Origin: Bacillota bacterium
GTDB lineage: Bacteria > Bacillota > Limnochordia > Limnochordales > ZCTH02-B6
Length of the DNA: 6,810 nt
Direction: 5' to 3'
NCBI GenBank assembly: GCA_017578085.1
Contig: PKQR01000121.1
Span: forward strand, 1 to 6,810
Of the stretch, positions 6,013 to 6,810 are shown piece after piece (position 1 is the stretch's first letter; every line of letters starts with the position of its first letter). The position numbers were made by a program, and so were the translations under genes. The notes below the pieces were generated by a model that was not told the DNA's origin, ran no database searches, and saw nothing but the letters and a program-made list of their open reading frames with translations.

Positions 6013-6745
6013 GTCCCTCACCTCCCGGCTCCTCCTCCGCCCCGCTGCCGGAGCCTTCGCCATCCGGGCCGCCGGCCGGCGCGCCGGCGAGGGCCTCCCG
6101 CAGGGGCGCAGGCCGGTCTGAGGCCGGGCCGCCCTGGAGACGCTCACGGGTTTCACCGATGAGCTCCGCCAGCCCCACGGACACGACGCCGGCCAGCACG
6201 ACCGCGTCGAAAAAACCTCCGCCGCCCAGGGCGAGCGTGTCCGCCCGCCCGGGCGCCGGCGTGTTCACGGCCCACTCAATCAGCTGGTAGAGGATGAGCC
6301 CGAGGGTGCCGGCCACAAACGCGGCCCGCCGGGAACGGCCAAATAGGTAGGCGATGACGCCGCCCACCAGGGCAAACATCCATAGCGGGTCCAGGACGGG
6401 AGTGCGCCCCCCGTGGGGGCCGAAATCCGTCAGCTGGGCCATGCCCCAGACGGCCAGTGCCGTCAGCACGCTCGCCAGCACCGCCCGCAGGCGCTCCCAC
6501 GCGGTACCGGCCCGGGCCAAGAGGTAAATGGCCACCGCCGCCGGCACGATGACCCCGCCCACGTTGACGGTGACGGCCGTCGGGCCGCGGCTCAACGGGA
6601 TGTCAAAGAAGCTCCCGGCGATGATCAGGCCGAGGATGACCAACGCCTGGGCGTCGGTGAGGCGCATCCGGTCCAGCACCCGCTGGGCCGCCCCGAAAAA
6701 GACCAGGGCCGCCAGCACCAGGAGGACGATCAAGCCTAAGGGCAC
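6005..6745 (-). CDS. DUF1614 family polytopic membrane protein
   Basis: The 246-residue product is almost wholly hydrophobic up to residue 197, with about seven predicted spans (roughly 3-19, 33-48, 60-78, 84-101, 119-136, 141-158 and 177-195). Recognisable family segments are VNVGGVIVPAAVAIYLL (60-76), DPLWMFALVGGVIAYLFGRS (119-138) and LGGGGFFDAVVLAGVVSVGL (173-192). No catalytic motif is evident and the family's function is unknown. A hydrophilic, acidic, Gly/Pro/Ala-rich tail of about 45 residues (202-246) is probably a variable cytoplasmic extension. GTG 6745 is supported by AAGGAG at 6760-6755, nine bases upstream, and by the hydrophobic start MPLGLIVLLVLAALVFF. The stop lies inside the beginning of spoIIP, so the two are translationally coupled, which suggests a role connected with the engulfing or septal membrane; that is inference. 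Confidence 0.85.
   Translation of the reverse strand: MPLGLIVLLVLAALVFFGAAQRVLDRMRLTDAQALVILGLIIAGSFFDIPLSRGPTAVTVNVGGVIVPAAVAIYLLARAGTAWERLRAVLASVLTALAVWGMAQLTDFGPHGGRTPVLDPLWMFALVGGVIAYLFGRSRRAAFVAGTLGLILYQLIEWAVNTPAPGRADTLALGGGGFFDAVVLAGVVSVGLAELIGETRERLQGGPASDRPAPLREALAGAPAGGPDGEGSGSGAEEEPGGEGRG
6018..6026 (-). promoter_or_regulatory. Ribosome binding site of spoIIP
   Basis: GGGAGGTGA on the minus strand, five bases before GTG 6012, inside the last codons of the DUF1614 gene. It decides the spoIIP start against the longer in-frame option at 6156. Confidence 0.8.
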
Positions 6746-6751
6746 GGCCGC

Positions 6752-6810
6752 TCACTCCTTCCGGCGGCTAGCGTGCCCCTGCCTCTCCCGGGCAATACGT
6801 GCGCGAAAAG
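6752..6810 (-). CDS. Possible 3' end of an unidentified upstream gene
   Basis: One minus-strand frame is open from the window edge to TGA at 6754-6752 and reads FRARIAREREGH-like basic residues (FRARIARERQGHASRRKE). The stop falls 6 bp before the DUF1614 start and overlaps its ribosome binding site, which is typical of operon junctions in this window. A second frame ending at a TAG further upstream is also open over the same stretch. With under 20 codons the product cannot be identified. Confidence 0.3.
   Translation of the reverse strand, partial: FRARIARERQGHASRRKE

Noticed and set aside
6013..6156. 48-codon N-terminal extension of spoIIP
   Set aside because: It lies fully inside the DUF1614 gene and encodes an Arg/Pro/Ala-rich stretch. 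The hydrophobic signal begins only after GTG 6012, which has an excellent ribosome binding site.
1..6810. Mobile elements, CRISPR arrays, RNA genes or defence systems
   Set aside because: I saw no terminal inverted repeats, transposase motifs, regularly spaced repeats, tRNA-like folds or nuclease signatures. The whole window is accounted for by collinear genes.

Overview
The window is a compact, GC-rich (about two-thirds G+C by eye) stretch in which every gene I support lies on the minus strand, so transcription runs from position 6810 towards 1. SpoIVA and SpoIIP, together with the YIEGIA membrane protein and its small partner, mark it as a chromosomal fragment of an endospore-forming Bacillota. 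The high G+C, five GTG starts and strong purine-rich ribosome binding sites fit a high-GC lineage such as Thermaerobacter, Symbiobacterium or Limnochorda relatives. That placement is inference, since no rRNA or other lineage marker is present.

Layout in transcription order: the possible 3' end of an unidentified gene (6810-6752); a DUF1614 polytopic membrane protein (6745-6005); SpoIIP (6012-4819), overlapping it by 8 bp; the YIEGIA-family membrane protein (4797-3865); a 63-residue 'capping complex subunit for YIEGIA' (3868-3677), overlapping it by 4 bp; a DUF3189 protein (about 3708-3121), overlapping that by about 32 bp; the ribosome-assembly GTPase Der (3085-1754); the acyl-phosphate glycerol-3-phosphate acyltransferase PlsY (1757-1107), overlapping it by 4 bp; a 150-bp gap; and the first 318 codons of spoIVA (956 to the window edge).

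The layout suggests three transcriptional blocks. The upstream block (DUF1614, spoIIP, YIEGIA, cap, DUF3189) is a tight, overlapping, sporulation-flavoured operon. It ends exactly where a good vegetative-type promoter (TTGACT, 18 bp, TATAAA) appears, 30 bp ahead of the der start codon, so the housekeeping pair der-plsY can be expressed on its own. After plsY there is a GC-rich hairpin over its stop codon, then a sigma-E-like promoter (GTGATATT, 14 bp, AATAAGAG) in front of spoIVA, which would give mother-cell expression of the coat-base ATPase.

Functionally, SpoIIP degrades septal peptidoglycan during engulfment, SpoIVA builds the spore coat platform on the outer forespore membrane, Der matures the 50S subunit and PlsY makes the first phospholipid precursor. 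DUF1614, YIEGIA, its cap and DUF3189 have no established biochemical function and are the least understood part of the window. I saw no tRNA, rRNA, CRISPR array, mobile element or attachment site, and no gene-free stretch over 300 bases.
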